In this document: one piece after another, positions 48,041 through 57,020 of the stretch
Position numbering within the stretch: the stretch's first letter is position 1
Layout of the letters: each line of letters starts with the position of its first letter
Made by a program: the position numbers and the translations under genes
Notes under the pieces: model-generated
The model's database searches: none
What the model saw: only the letters and a program-made list of their open reading frames with translations
Told to the model about the DNA's origin: nothing
NCBI RefSeq assembly: GCF_007279655.1
Contig: NZ_QKWN01000002.1
Span: forward strand, 310,001-374,000
From: Robertkochia solimangrovi
Lineage (GTDB): Bacteria; Bacteroidota; Bacteroidia; Flavobacteriales; Flavobacteriaceae
Length of the DNA: 64,000 nt
Reading direction: 5' to 3'

Positions 48041-48964
48041 ATGCGAGCATTGGTAATTAGTGGCGGAGGAAGTAAAGGAGCTTTTGCAGGAGGTGTAGCC
48101 CAGTATCTTATTGAAAATCAGAAAAGAACCTACGATATATATCTCGGCACTTCTACGGGGAGTCTGTTGATACCTCATTTGGCAAATGGTCATATCCAAA
48201 AAATATATGATATCTACACCAACGTAAATCAACGTAGTATCTTTAGTAATAATCCTTTTGTTACCCGAAAAAAAGGTGATAAGGAATATGTTGCTATCAA
48301 TTATATTAACGTTTTATGGCAATTAATAAAGCGAAAGCGAACCTTCGGGGAGAGTAAAAATCTTCGAAAGAATATCCGTAAGGCTTTTTCAGAACAGGAT
48401 TTTGAACTCCTGAAACAAAATAAAAGGGAGATCATCGTTACCGTTTCAAACCTGTCAAAGAATCGTGTTGAGTATAAATCAATATTCGATTATAGCTATA
48501 ATGATTTTTGTGATTGGATTTGGATATCCTGTAATTATGTGCCATTTATGTCACTGGCTAAAAAAAATGGTTTTGAATATGCAGATGGTGGACTGGGATG
48601 TGTGATTCCGATACGGGAAGCCATTAAAAGAGGAGCGACGGAGGTAGATGCGATTATTTTGGAGACTGAGAATATGGATCATAATAAGGTTTTAGGGAAA
48701 AACCCTTTCTCTTTAATGGTTAATCTTTACAGTTTTGTATTAGATCAACTCGAATCTCATGATATTGTTGAAGGAAGGCTTGCTGCTATTAACAAGGATG
48801 TGAAACTGAACACTTATTTTACTCCCACAAGACTTACAGAGAACTCTTTGTATTTTAATAAAAAGTTAATGTCAGCCTGGTGGGAGCAAGGAATTGAATA
48901 TGCTGAAGAAAGGGAGAGATTTCTCAATAAGCACAAGTCTAAAAGAGTAGACCTTGCCGGTTAA
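48041..48964 (+). CDS. patatin-like phospholipase (tandem copy 2)
   Basis: 308 residues, collinear with the upstream copy, and with catalytic residues at the same positions (G8-G10, S38 in GTSTG, D182 in ADGGLG). The frame extends upstream to overlap the first gene by 53 bases, but the ATG at 48041 gives MRALVISGGGSKG, matching the paralogue, and lies 2 bases after its stop. The copy is more AT-rich and lysine-rich than copy 1. Both active sites look intact, so neither is a decaying duplicate. Convergent with the gene at 48971 (6 bases). Confidence 0.9.
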   Translation: MRALVISGGGSKGAFAGGVAQYLIENQKRTYDIYLGTSTGSLLIPHLANGHIQKIYDIYTNVNQRSIFSNNPFVTRKKGDKEYVAINYINVLWQLIKRKRTFGESKNLRKNIRKAFSEQDFELLKQNKREIIVTVSNLSKNRVEYKSIFDYSYNDFCDWIWISCNYVPFMSLAKKNGFEYADGGLGCVIPIREAIKRGATEVDAIILETENMDHNKVLGKNPFSLMVNLYSFVLDQLESHDIVEGRLAAINKDVKLNTYFTPTRLTENSLYFNKKLMSAWWEQGIEYAEERERFLNKHKSKRVDLAG

Positions 48965-48970
48965 AATCGC

Positions 48971-49486
48971 TTACCATAGTTCTCCAACTTCTTTTTTGAT
49001 GTACGCAAGTCCGGCATGAGATGGCGGTTGTTTATCCAGCATATCGCTTAATACCAATTCTCTGAGCTTATCTGCAGATTCCGCTTGCATACCTGCTTTT
49101 CTGATGAGTTGTATCGTAGCGTTCTTCGATGCTTTGATGACATTCCAGCATTCATCAGACAAGTAGATCTGTTGAGCAAGATTATGGTCAAATTCGCTTT
49201 CGATAGCGCTGATCAATTGTATTTCATAAGTTTCTTTATCTGCCGTAGTCGGATTAACGCGGATCAACAATTTTGCAGGGTTGATTCGCTCCAGAAATAA
49301 AGCCATTCTTTCATAGGCCTGAAGTCGTATAGGTAAAGAATTGCGTTGGTTCTCCCGATGTAATAGATAGCGTCTTCTTCCAGCTTCATTCTTGGTATGA
49401 AGATTAAAGAAATAATAAGCGATCAGACCGGTTATTAGTGCAGGCAGTAGATAGAATAGTAATTCGATAAATTTGGTTTCTTCCAT
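48971..49486 (-). CDS. conserved membrane-anchored protein of unknown function
   Basis: 171 residues, not recognised by function. One N-terminal membrane segment (FIELLFYLLPALITGLIAYYFF, about 5-27), followed by a charged stretch (NEAGRRRYLLHRENQRNSLPIRLQAYERM) and a soluble helical domain. Looks like the uncharacterised Bacteroidota protein group found beside other genes in this family. Last gene of the minus-strand set after the FMN protein and amidohydrolase (12-base gaps), so it may be co-transcribed with them. Confidence 0.65.
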   Translation of the reverse strand: MEETKFIELLFYLLPALITGLIAYYFFNLHTKNEAGRRRYLLHRENQRNSLPIRLQAYERMALFLERINPAKLLIRVNPTTADKETYEIQLISAIESEFDHNLAQQIYLSDECWNVIKASKNATIQLIRKAGMQAESADKLRELVLSDMLDKQPPSHAGLAYIKKEVGELW

Positions 49487-49498
49487 AGATAGGTTCGT

Positions 49499-51091
49499 TT
49501 AATAACGTATTTTGGTTTTAATATTTTCACGTAGTGCATCCGGTTGTACGTAATTACCTCCCAGATACGGGCAGTCTAAAATACTATTAATTCCATTAAA
49601 TGCAACTTCTGATTTATTATATTCATAGGTATCTGCCAGAGTTTTTGTAAGACTTTTGTCGCCAAGATTGATATCCACATCATCCATAGTAAGCTGACAG
49701 GGATGCTCATAACCGCAGGCATGGGTGATTTGTAAAAGTTCTTTCCTGAAGTTCTTAAAATAAAATTGTAGCCGGATAGCTTTATCATCGATATCAATAC
49801 CATTCTGCAACCATTTATTCTGAGTGGCGATACCCGTCGGGCAGGTATTTGTATGGCAGGATTTAGCCTGAATACAACCGATACTTAGCATCGCCTCACG
49901 GGCAACATTAATGCAATCGGCTCCCATGGCAAAAGCCATCGCACCCTTGGCGGGGAATCCTAATTTACCAGAAGCAATAAATGCGATTCGTTCATTAAGT
50001 CCTGCATATTTAAAGATTTTATAGACATCACTAAAGCCATATACCCAGGGTAAAGAAACGTGGTCAGCAAAACTTGGAGGAGCAGCGCCCGTTCCTCCTT
50101 CGCCGCCGTCTATAGTTATAAAATCTGGTCCTTTGCCGGTTTCTTTCATCAATTTTGCAAGTGTCTTCCATTGATCGAGTTTTCCAATGGCAGCTTTAAT
50201 ACCCACCGGTAGTCCGGTTTCTTCCGCAAGTAACTCAATGAAATCGATCATTTCTTCTATACTGCCAAAAGCAGAATGATAGGGAGGTGAGATAACATCT
50301 TTGCCCATGCCTACATGTCGTATAGCTGCGATCTCCCTGGTGATCTTTGCAGCCGGAAGTACACCACCTTTACCGGGTTTTGCTCCCTGAGAAAGTTTTA
50401 TCTCTAAGGCTTTGATCTGAGGGTGTGCCTCAACCAACTTTTTTAATTTTTCTAATGAGAAATTTCCATGATCATCTCGAATTCCAAAATACGCGGTCCC
50501 GATCTGAAATATGACATCAGCACCTTTACTATGGTAGGGGGAGAGACCTCCTTCCCCGGTGTTATGATAGGCATAAGCCTTCATACAGCCTTTATTCAGG
50601 GATTCTATGGCCTTAGCGGAGAGTGAACCAAAGCTCATTGCTGAAACATTGATCACGGAAGCCGGCCGAAAGGGTTTTTTTCGGTTATGAGGGAGTCCGA
50701 TAACCTTGGCACAAGGCAGAAAATAAGGATCTGAATGATGAATATGGTCTGGTTTGGGTTTAAAAGGGATCATCGCATTGTTGATGAAGATATATTGGGG
50801 TTGATAAATATCTCTATCCGTTCCAAAACCCTCATAATTGTTCTCGTTCTTTGCAGATGCATAGACCCAGCCTCGCTCGATTCGATTAAAGGGAAGTTCT
50901 TCCCGGTTGTTAGCGACAATATATTGCCTTAATTCCGGACCTATGCTTTCAAGCATATAACGCAGGTGTCCGACAATAGGAAAATTATGGGTTATAATGT
51001 GTTTTTTATTGAAGAAAATGTCCCTGATAGCAATGATGACAAGCGTGATACCTACCCATCCCCACCAGGGAATATTAGTTATAAATTCCAT
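49499..51091 (-). CDS. FMN-binding glutamate-synthase-like protein
   Basis: 530 residues with an N-terminal membrane segment (about 5-25) and the GltB-type FMN/3Fe-4S core: GGEGGTGAAPPSFADHVSLP (FMN phosphate region), GADCINVAREAMLSIGCIQAKSCHTNTCPTGIATQ (the cysteine cluster expected for a 3Fe-4S site). It lacks the amidotransferase domain of true glutamate synthase. Related archaeal and bacterial standalone proteins are annotated as glutamate synthase-related but their reaction is not known to me. It sits 12 bases downstream of an M20 amidohydrolase gene, and 12 bases upstream of the membrane protein at 48971. Confidence 0.85.
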   Translation of the reverse strand: MEFITNIPWWGWVGITLVIIAIRDIFFNKKHIITHNFPIVGHLRYMLESIGPELRQYIVANNREELPFNRIERGWVYASAKNENNYEGFGTDRDIYQPQYIFINNAMIPFKPKPDHIHHSDPYFLPCAKVIGLPHNRKKPFRPASVINVSAMSFGSLSAKAIESLNKGCMKAYAYHNTGEGGLSPYHSKGADVIFQIGTAYFGIRDDHGNFSLEKLKKLVEAHPQIKALEIKLSQGAKPGKGGVLPAAKITREIAAIRHVGMGKDVISPPYHSAFGSIEEMIDFIELLAEETGLPVGIKAAIGKLDQWKTLAKLMKETGKGPDFITIDGGEGGTGAAPPSFADHVSLPWVYGFSDVYKIFKYAGLNERIAFIASGKLGFPAKGAMAFAMGADCINVAREAMLSIGCIQAKSCHTNTCPTGIATQNKWLQNGIDIDDKAIRLQFYFKNFRKELLQITHACGYEHPCQLTMDDVDINLGDKSLTKTLADTYEYNKSEVAFNGINSILDCPYLGGNYVQPDALRENIKTKIRY

Positions 51092-51103
51092 ATAAATTAA
51101 TTT

Positions 51104-52381
51104 TTAGTTTCCCAGGTAATCAAAAACGATCTGGGTAAATGCCTTCACTCCTAGGATCATTCCGCGATCATCGATCATGAAATCGGGTGTATGATGCGGG
51201 AAATATTCATTTTCTGCAGTCTCCGGTGATTTCCCTCCCAGAAAGAAATAGAATCCGGGAACTTTTTGAGCAAAGAAGGAAAAATCCTCTGCTCCTGTGG
51301 TGGCATGAATCAGATTTACATTATCATCCCCGGCAGCTGCTTTCAGGGAAGGTAGGAGTTGATCGGTTAAAGAAAGATCATTGAAGGTTATCGGGTAACC
51401 TTTTTCGATGGTGATGGTAGCTTCTGCATTATATGCCTTAGCGATAGCAGGAACCATCTCTTCCATGCGGCGATTTAATTTTTTTTGCATATCGTAGTCC
51501 AGAGATCGTATGGTGCCTACCATTTCAGCGGACTCAGGAATAATATTGTTTCTTACGCCCGCATTGATGATTCCTACCGTGATCACGGCTGCTTCTTTTG
51601 TGAGTTCCATTTCCCTGCTGATAATGGTTTGAAGTCCGTCGATGATCTTTGCTGAGACCATGATCGGATCAACACCACCCCATGGAGCAGAACCATGTGT
51701 TTGTTTGCCTTTTACATGTACTTCGAATCGTTGTGAAGCGGCCATGGTACCACCCGGCTTGTAAGCAATTGTACCTGCATCCAGATAAGATCCGATGTGT
51801 AGGCCTACCACGGCATCGACTTTCGGATTATCGAGAACCCCTTCTTTAACCATGAGCTGAGCGCCACCTTCTTCACCTGGAGGAGCACCTTCTTCTGCGG
51901 GTTGAAATATAAACTTCACCGTACCGGCAAAATCTCTGTTCTTAGACAGTACTTCTGCTACCCCCATCAATATTGCGATATGGGTGTCATGACCGCAGGC
52001 ATGCATGACTCCGGTTTCCTTACCTAAATATTCCGATTTCATTGTTGACTTGAAGGGAAGGTCATTCCTTTCGGTTACCGGTAAGGCGTCGATATCTGCA
52101 CGCAAGGCAATAACTTTTCCTTTTTTCTTCCCTTCCAGAATTCCGATCACTCCGGTTTTTGCCACACCGGTTTCAACTTTGATTCCCAGTGAAGAAAGGT
52201 GTTCGGCGATCTTTTCTGCAGTTTTGAACTCACGGTTGGATAGCTCGGGATTTTGATGAAAATAATGCCGCCATTCAATTACTTTTGATTCGATATCGGC
52301 GATATCCTTTTGAAGTTTTTTTTGTGCATGTACCGTCAGACACATGGCGAACAAAGAAATCTGAAGAAAGATTTTTTTCAT
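51104..52381 (-). CDS. M20-family amidohydrolase (peptidase M20D type), secreted
   Basis: About 425 residues with a signal peptide (FLQISLFAMCLTVHAQ, cleavage after A). Metal ligands are visible in HACGHDTHIAILMG and in QPAEEGAPPGEEGG; dimerisation domain in the middle (KTHGSAPWGGVDPIMVSAKII). Related enzymes hydrolyse N-acyl amino acids such as N-acetyl- or hippurate-type substrates. Extracytoplasmic location suggests amide scavenging. The ATG at 52381 is preferred to a TTG two codons earlier. It begins the unit with the FMN protein and the 171-residue membrane protein. Confidence 0.87.
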   Translation of the reverse strand: MKKIFLQISLFAMCLTVHAQKKLQKDIADIESKVIEWRHYFHQNPELSNREFKTAEKIAEHLSSLGIKVETGVAKTGVIGILEGKKKGKVIALRADIDALPVTERNDLPFKSTMKSEYLGKETGVMHACGHDTHIAILMGVAEVLSKNRDFAGTVKFIFQPAEEGAPPGEEGGAQLMVKEGVLDNPKVDAVVGLHIGSYLDAGTIAYKPGGTMAASQRFEVHVKGKQTHGSAPWGGVDPIMVSAKIIDGLQTIISREMELTKEAAVITVGIINAGVRNNIIPESAEMVGTIRSLDYDMQKKLNRRMEEMVPAIAKAYNAEATITIEKGYPITFNDLSLTDQLLPSLKAAAGDDNVNLIHATTGAEDFSFFAQKVPGFYFFLGGKSPETAENEYFPHHTPDFMIDDRGMILGVKAFTQIVFDYLGN

Positions 52382-52766
52382 ATTCAATGGATTGGTTAAA
52401 GTTTTTTACTGGAAAATTCAATACTTCTGAAATCGCTACCGACTTTAGCGGGTTTCTTGTATAAATATAGTGTAAAATCTCCATCCTGAAATATTTGTGA
52501 TTTCTTAAATGGTATAAGATGTGTGGTTAAGCAGAGAGCAGGGTGGTTCTAATTTGTAGGGTGTAGCTTATTAACAAGAATGGATAGCATACAACTCAAA
52601 ACCTATCTCATAAAACTGTTCGCTGCTGTTCATAAAAATTACGGATCCACTTTAATAATAAGTAGTTAATGTTTAAATTGAGCGGGCTGAAAACTTGCGG
52701 TCTAATTTTTTTAATGTCCCTTATTTCAGTTGATTATAGTATTAGCATTATTCAAAAAAAAGCAGC
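52382..52766. other. non-coding gap with an unassigned short frame
   Basis: 385 bases between divergent genes. One plus-strand frame of 29 codons (52580-52669) reads M D S I Q L K T Y L I K L F A A V H K N Y G S but has no supporting evidence. No hairpin terminator or good promoter was found; both flanking promoters must lie here. Confidence 0.5.
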
Positions 52767-55094
52767 TTGGAGAATTATATTGCCGAATTAAATGACGCAC
52801 AACGTGCACCTGTATTACATAAAGATGGTGCATTGATGGTAATTGCAGGAGCAGGTTCCGGTAAAACAAGAGTTTTGACGTATCGAATCGCCTATCTGAT
52901 GCATCAGGGAGTTGATCCGTTCAATATTCTTGCATTGACGTTTACCAATAAAGCTGCGCGGGAAATGAAGAAGCGTATTGCGGATATCGTAGGGAATAGT
53001 GAGGCTAAGAATCTTTGGATGGGTACCTTTCACTCCGTTTTTGCTAAAATTCTTCGTTTTGAATCTGATAAGCTTGGGTATCCAAGTAATTTCACTATTT
53101 ATGACACTCAGGATTCGCAACGCCTAATCAATTCCATAATCAAGGAGATGGGGCTTGATAAGGATGTTTATAAATACAAGCAGGTACAAAACCGTATCTC
53201 TTCTTATAAGAATAGTCTGGTAACCGTGAAGGCCTATTTCAATAATCCGGATCTTGTGGAAGCTGATGCCATGGCAAAGCGCCCGAGGATGGGGGAGATC
53301 TATCATGAATACTGTGAGCGTTGTTTTAAGGCAGGGGCGATGGATTTCGATGATCTTCTATTGAAAACCAATGAGCTGCTCACGCGTTTTCCCGAGGTGC
53401 TCGCTAAATATCAGGATCGATTCCGTTATATTCTGGTGGATGAGTATCAGGATACGAATCATTCTCAGTACCTGATTGTAAAGGCTTTATCGGATCGCTA
53501 TCAGAATATATGCGTAGTTGGCGATGATGCGCAAAGTATCTATGCATTCCGTGGTGCTAATATCAATAACATTCTGAACTTTCAGAAAGATTATGAAAAT
53601 GTAGCTATGTATCGTCTGGAACAGAATTATCGTTCCACCCGAAATATTGTTCAGGCCGCAAATACGGTGATCGAAAAAAATAAAAGTCGACTCGATAAGG
53701 TTGTTTGGACAGCCAACGATGACGGAAACCTGATCAAAGTACATCGATCTGAAACCGATGCAGAAGAAGGGCGTTTCGTTGCCTCCTCCATATTTGAGAA
53801 CCATATGCAGCAGCAGATGGATTATGGAGAGTTCTCAGTGTTGTATCGTACCAATTCCCAGTCCAGATCCATAGAAGATGCCTTGAGAAGGAAAGATATT
53901 CCTTACCGGATCTATGGCGGACTTTCCTTTTATCAACGAAAAGAGATCAAAGATGTACTTTCCTATTTGCGTTTGATCGTAAATCCAAAGGACGAGGAAG
54001 CCTTGGTTCGTGTGATCAATTTCCCGGCCAGAGGCATTGGTCAAACCACTCTTGATCGACTTACCATCGCTGCTAATCATTACAAAAGATCCATTTTTGA
54101 GGTAATGGAGCATCTGGACAGAATCGATCTGAAGATCAACTCCGGCACGAAAAGGAAGCTGGGGGATTTCGTTGCGATGATCAAAAGTTTCCAGGTGATG
54201 AATCAAACCGCAGATGCATTTCAACTTGCTGAACATGTAGCTAAAAAAACGGGAATTCTGCAGGAATTTAAAAAGGATGGTACCCCTGAAGGAATTGCCA
54301 GAATGGAGAATATCGAGGAATTGTTAAACGGTATTCAGGATTTTGTAGAAGGTCAAAAAGAATTGGCAGATGCCACAGGGGCCTTATCTGAATTTCTTGA
54401 AGATGTAGCGCTGGCTACTGATTTGGACAATGATACAGGAGAAGATGATAGAGTTGCACTCATGACCATTCACCTGGCAAAAGGACTGGAATTCCCTTAT
54501 GTCTATATCGTTGGGATGGAGGAAGACCTGTTTCCATCCGCTATGAGCATGAATACGAGAAGTGAGTTGGAAGAGGAGCGAAGGCTGTTTTATGTGGCCC
54601 TTACCCGTGCTGAAAAACAAGCGTATCTTACGTATACGCAGAGCCGCTATCGATGGGGTAAACTCATCGATGCGGAGCCTAGTAGATTTATAGAAGAAAT
54701 CGATGATAAGTATGTGGAATATCTGGTACCACCTACCGGATCCGGATACAGGTATAAGCCGTTGATCGATCGTGATATTTTCGGAGAGGTAGATAAAAGT
54801 AAACTTCGTCTGAGCAAACCGGTCACAGGAACCCCACCGTCAACTCCAAAACCATCGGAGGATAAGCTGCGTAAGCTCAGAAAGCTTAAACCGGACCTGG
54901 GCGTTCCGATAGCGAACGATAATACGATTTCCGATCTTGCTGCAGGTACTGTGGTGGAGCATTCACGATTCGGGCGTGGAAAAGTGGTTCGCATCGAAGG
55001 TATCGGTAATGATAAAAAAGCAGAGATCAATTTCGAGGCCGGGGGATTGAAAAAATTGTTGCTGCGCTTTGCAAAACTGAACGTCATAGAATAG
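52767..55094 (+). CDS. pcrA: PcrA/UvrD-type DNA helicase, TTG start
   Basis: Superfamily 1A 3'-5' helicase of 775 residues for repair and plasmid/replication-fork work. Walker A AGAGSGKT (27-34), motif II VDEYQDTN, motif IV QNYRST, motif V-VI TIHLAKGLEFPYVYIVGM and VALTRAEKQAYLTYTQSR. A C-terminal Tudor-like domain (about 715-775; HSRFGRGKVVRIEGIGNDKKAEINF) is the PcrA/UvrD RNA-polymerase-binding type. The first in-frame ATG falls inside the Walker A region (codon 24), and conserved sequence precedes it; the TTG at 52767, giving ENYIAELNDAQ, is the likely start. Sua5-type gene follows 64 bases downstream. Confidence 0.93.
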   Translation: MENYIAELNDAQRAPVLHKDGALMVIAGAGSGKTRVLTYRIAYLMHQGVDPFNILALTFTNKAAREMKKRIADIVGNSEAKNLWMGTFHSVFAKILRFESDKLGYPSNFTIYDTQDSQRLINSIIKEMGLDKDVYKYKQVQNRISSYKNSLVTVKAYFNNPDLVEADAMAKRPRMGEIYHEYCERCFKAGAMDFDDLLLKTNELLTRFPEVLAKYQDRFRYILVDEYQDTNHSQYLIVKALSDRYQNICVVGDDAQSIYAFRGANINNILNFQKDYENVAMYRLEQNYRSTRNIVQAANTVIEKNKSRLDKVVWTANDDGNLIKVHRSETDAEEGRFVASSIFENHMQQQMDYGEFSVLYRTNSQSRSIEDALRRKDIPYRIYGGLSFYQRKEIKDVLSYLRLIVNPKDEEALVRVINFPARGIGQTTLDRLTIAANHYKRSIFEVMEHLDRIDLKINSGTKRKLGDFVAMIKSFQVMNQTADAFQLAEHVAKKTGILQEFKKDGTPEGIARMENIEELLNGIQDFVEGQKELADATGALSEFLEDVALATDLDNDTGEDDRVALMTIHLAKGLEFPYVYIVGMEEDLFPSAMSMNTRSELEEERRLFYVALTRAEKQAYLTYTQSRYRWGKLIDAEPSRFIEEIDDKYVEYLVPPTGSGYRYKPLIDRDIFGEVDKSKLRLSKPVTGTPPSTPKPSEDKLRKLRKLKPDLGVPIANDNTISDLAAGTVVEHSRFGRGKVVRIEGIGNDKKAEINFEAGGLKKLLLRFAKLNVIE

Positions 55095-55158
55095 TGTGTG
55101 CCAGTTGTTTTATTAGTATTTTTACATAAAGAATACCAATTTAAAACAACGGAATACT

Positions 55159-55782
55159 ATGGCTGAACTGGTCAGACTTTATGAGGAAAATCCAAATCCA
55201 AGAGTTGTAAGTCAGGTGGTGGATGTCCTGCGAAATGGAGGACTCGTTATTTATCCTACCGATACAGTCTACGGCCTCGGTTGCGACATACACAATACTA
55301 AGGCATTGGAGCGCATTGCCAGGATAAAAGGAGTGAAACTTGAAAAAGCCAATTTCTCCTTTATCTGCGCAGATCTTAGTAATCTTTCGGATTATGTACG
55401 CCAGATCGATTCACAGACTTTTAAGATCCTTAAAAGAGCACTTCCAGGGCCTTATACTTTCATTCTGCCCGGTAATAATCAATTACCTAAGGTCTTTAAG
55501 AAGAAAAAAACTGTGGGTATCCGTATACCTGCAAATAATATTGCAAAAACCCTTGTGGAACAATTGGGAAATCCAATTGTATCTACTTCCATTCATGATG
55601 AAGATGAATTGCTGGAGTATACCACTGATCCTGAACTGATCTTTGAAAAGTGGGAGAAGCTGGTGGATATCGTGGTTGACGGTGGTTACGGAAACAACGT
55701 AGCATCAACTGTGATCGATCTTTCCGGCGACGAACCCGTGGTGGTCAGAGAGGGAATGGGAAGTATCGAGGATATCATTTAA
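55159..55782 (+). CDS. Sua5/YciO/YrdC-family threonylcarbamoyl-AMP synthase-like protein
   Basis: 207 residues with the YrdC fold: VLRNGGLVIYPTDTVYGLGCDIHN (conserved KxR/SxTxx region changed but T-D-T-V-Y-G-L present), KRALPGPYTFILPG and VGIRIPANNIAKTLVEQLGNPIVSTS. The family makes the threonylcarbamoyl-AMP used for the t6A modification of ANN-decoding tRNAs. Within the family this sequence resembles the YciO branch, whose role is less certain. It lacks the extra C-terminal Sua5 domain. Probably co-transcribed with the helicase gene. Confidence 0.85.
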   Translation: MAELVRLYEENPNPRVVSQVVDVLRNGGLVIYPTDTVYGLGCDIHNTKALERIARIKGVKLEKANFSFICADLSNLSDYVRQIDSQTFKILKRALPGPYTFILPGNNQLPKVFKKKKTVGIRIPANNIAKTLVEQLGNPIVSTSIHDEDELLEYTTDPELIFEKWEKLVDIVVDGGYGNNVASTVIDLSGDEPVVVREGMGSIEDII

Positions 55783-55970
55783 ATGCAAAGTACGAGTATT
55801 CTGAGTCAGCGAAGAACACTAACACGAGGTTATAATAACCTTTAGGGTTACAGGCTCTGAATAGTGAAGAAACTCCCTTCGCTTAGGGCTGCAAGCAGGT
55901 TCGTTACTTTTCAGTGCGCCAGCATATAAAATTATTTTAACCAGGAAAATCCATATTTAATTTAAGGCAT
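55783..55970. other. unusual non-coding stretch with small inverted repeats
   Basis: The 188 bases after the Sua5-type stop contain AGGTTAT-A-ATAACCT (55827-55841, perfect 7-bp inverted repeat) and an overlapping AACC/GGTT pair, then a G+C-richer block (about 55870-55920) unlike neighbouring intergenic DNA. No open frame of more than a few codons in either strand. Could be a decayed repeat or a small RNA. Confidence 0.35.
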
Positions 55971-56003
55971 AAAAAAAAGCGACTCAATTGAGTCGCTTTT
56001 TTG
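55971..56003. terminator. bidirectional terminator, palindromic
   Basis: A8 then GCGACTCAATTGAGTCGC (55979-55996), a perfect 18-base palindrome (AATT loop) and T6. Serves the convergent Sua5-type and OmpA-family genes. Confidence 0.92.
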
Positions 56004-56022
56004 ATTTAAGCTTATTTATAGC

Positions 56023-56886
56023 TTAGTTTATTTTAGGATCTTTCATTCCTTCTTCGATCATGCTGTAGAATTGATCGATTTTAGGAAGTACTACGATACG
56101 AGTTCTTCTGTTTTTAGCTTTACCGTCAGATGAATCATTGCTTGCAACTGGTACGTACTCTCCACGTCCTGCAGCAGTCATTCTAGCCGGAGCTACACCG
56201 AAATCATCCTGAAGAATTCTAACAACAGCAGTTGCACGAAGAACACTCAGGTCCCAGTTATCTTTGAATGAAGCACCAGACTTAACTTTATCAGAGTCAG
56301 TGTGACCTTCAACCATGAATTCGAAATCAGGCTTGTTCTTAACTACAGTAGCAACCTTACCAAGAACTTCTTTAGCTCTGTTGGTTACTCTTGTGCTTCC
56401 GCTGGCAAATAAAAGTTTGTCAGAGATGTTTACATAAACAACACCTTTTTCTACGCTAACGTTGATATCTTCATCGTCAAGATTTCCTAACACACCTTTA
56501 AGGCTTTGAACTAAAGCAAGGTTTACAGAGTCTCTTCTGGTAACAGCATCCTGAAGTTTTCTGATAGTAAGATCTTTCTCTCTTAAGCTTTCAAGTGATT
56601 TTTCAAGGTTTTCAGCACCTTTAGTTGTAAGGGTAGTTAGATTACCCATGTTATTAATAAGCTCCTGGTTGTTAGCTCTCAATACATCATTTTGCTCTTT
56701 TAAAGCATTCATCTGTGCAGTGGTTGAAGCTTTTTCTTCCAGACAGCTGTTCAATTTAACTGTAGCAGAATTTAAAAGGTCCTCTGTCTCTTTTTGTTTA
56801 GCTTCAAGCTCAGAATATTTCTTTGAAGAAACACAGGAAGATAATAAAATGGCACCTACAGCACCGAACAAAAGAATTTTTTTCAT
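56023..56886 (-). CDS. OmpA-family outer-membrane lipoprotein
   Basis: 287 residues. Lipobox AILLSSC (C18), then a long coiled coil (about 22-130; repeated E/L/N/K), then the C-terminal OmpA peptidoglycan-binding domain (about 155-275): DFEFMVEGHTDSDKVKSG, DNWDLSVLRATAVVRIL and AAGRGEYVPVASNDSSDGKAKNRRTRIVV contain the D and R residues that grip diaminopimelate. It anchors the outer membrane to peptidoglycan. The gene has a -7 box TATTTTTG at 56945-56938, about 50 bases before the start, and a strong terminator at its end, and its leader is AT-rich. Confidence 0.92.
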   Translation of the reverse strand: MKKILLFGAVGAILLSSCVSSKKYSELEAKQKETEDLLNSATVKLNSCLEEKASTTAQMNALKEQNDVLRANNQELINNMGNLTTLTTKGAENLEKSLESLREKDLTIRKLQDAVTRRDSVNLALVQSLKGVLGNLDDEDINVSVEKGVVYVNISDKLLFASGSTRVTNRAKEVLGKVATVVKNKPDFEFMVEGHTDSDKVKSGASFKDNWDLSVLRATAVVRILQDDFGVAPARMTAAGRGEYVPVASNDSSDGKAKNRRTRIVVLPKIDQFYSMIEEGMKDPKIN

Positions 56887-56937
56887 AATAGATTATAGTT
56901 TTACTTAAATAAACGGTTTAACAGTTTTAGTTTAGCG

Positions 56938-56945
56938 CAAAAATA
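56938..56945 (-). promoter_or_regulatory. -7 box of the OmpA-family gene
   Basis: TATTTTTG on the minus strand, 51 bases before the ATG at 56886. No matching TTG found upstream. Confidence 0.45.
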
Positions 56946-57020
56946 GATAAAAAGCAAGTAGACTACAGTCCTATTTAGTTAATTTTTTATTAAATCACTA
57001 AATATTTTTCCTACTATTTT

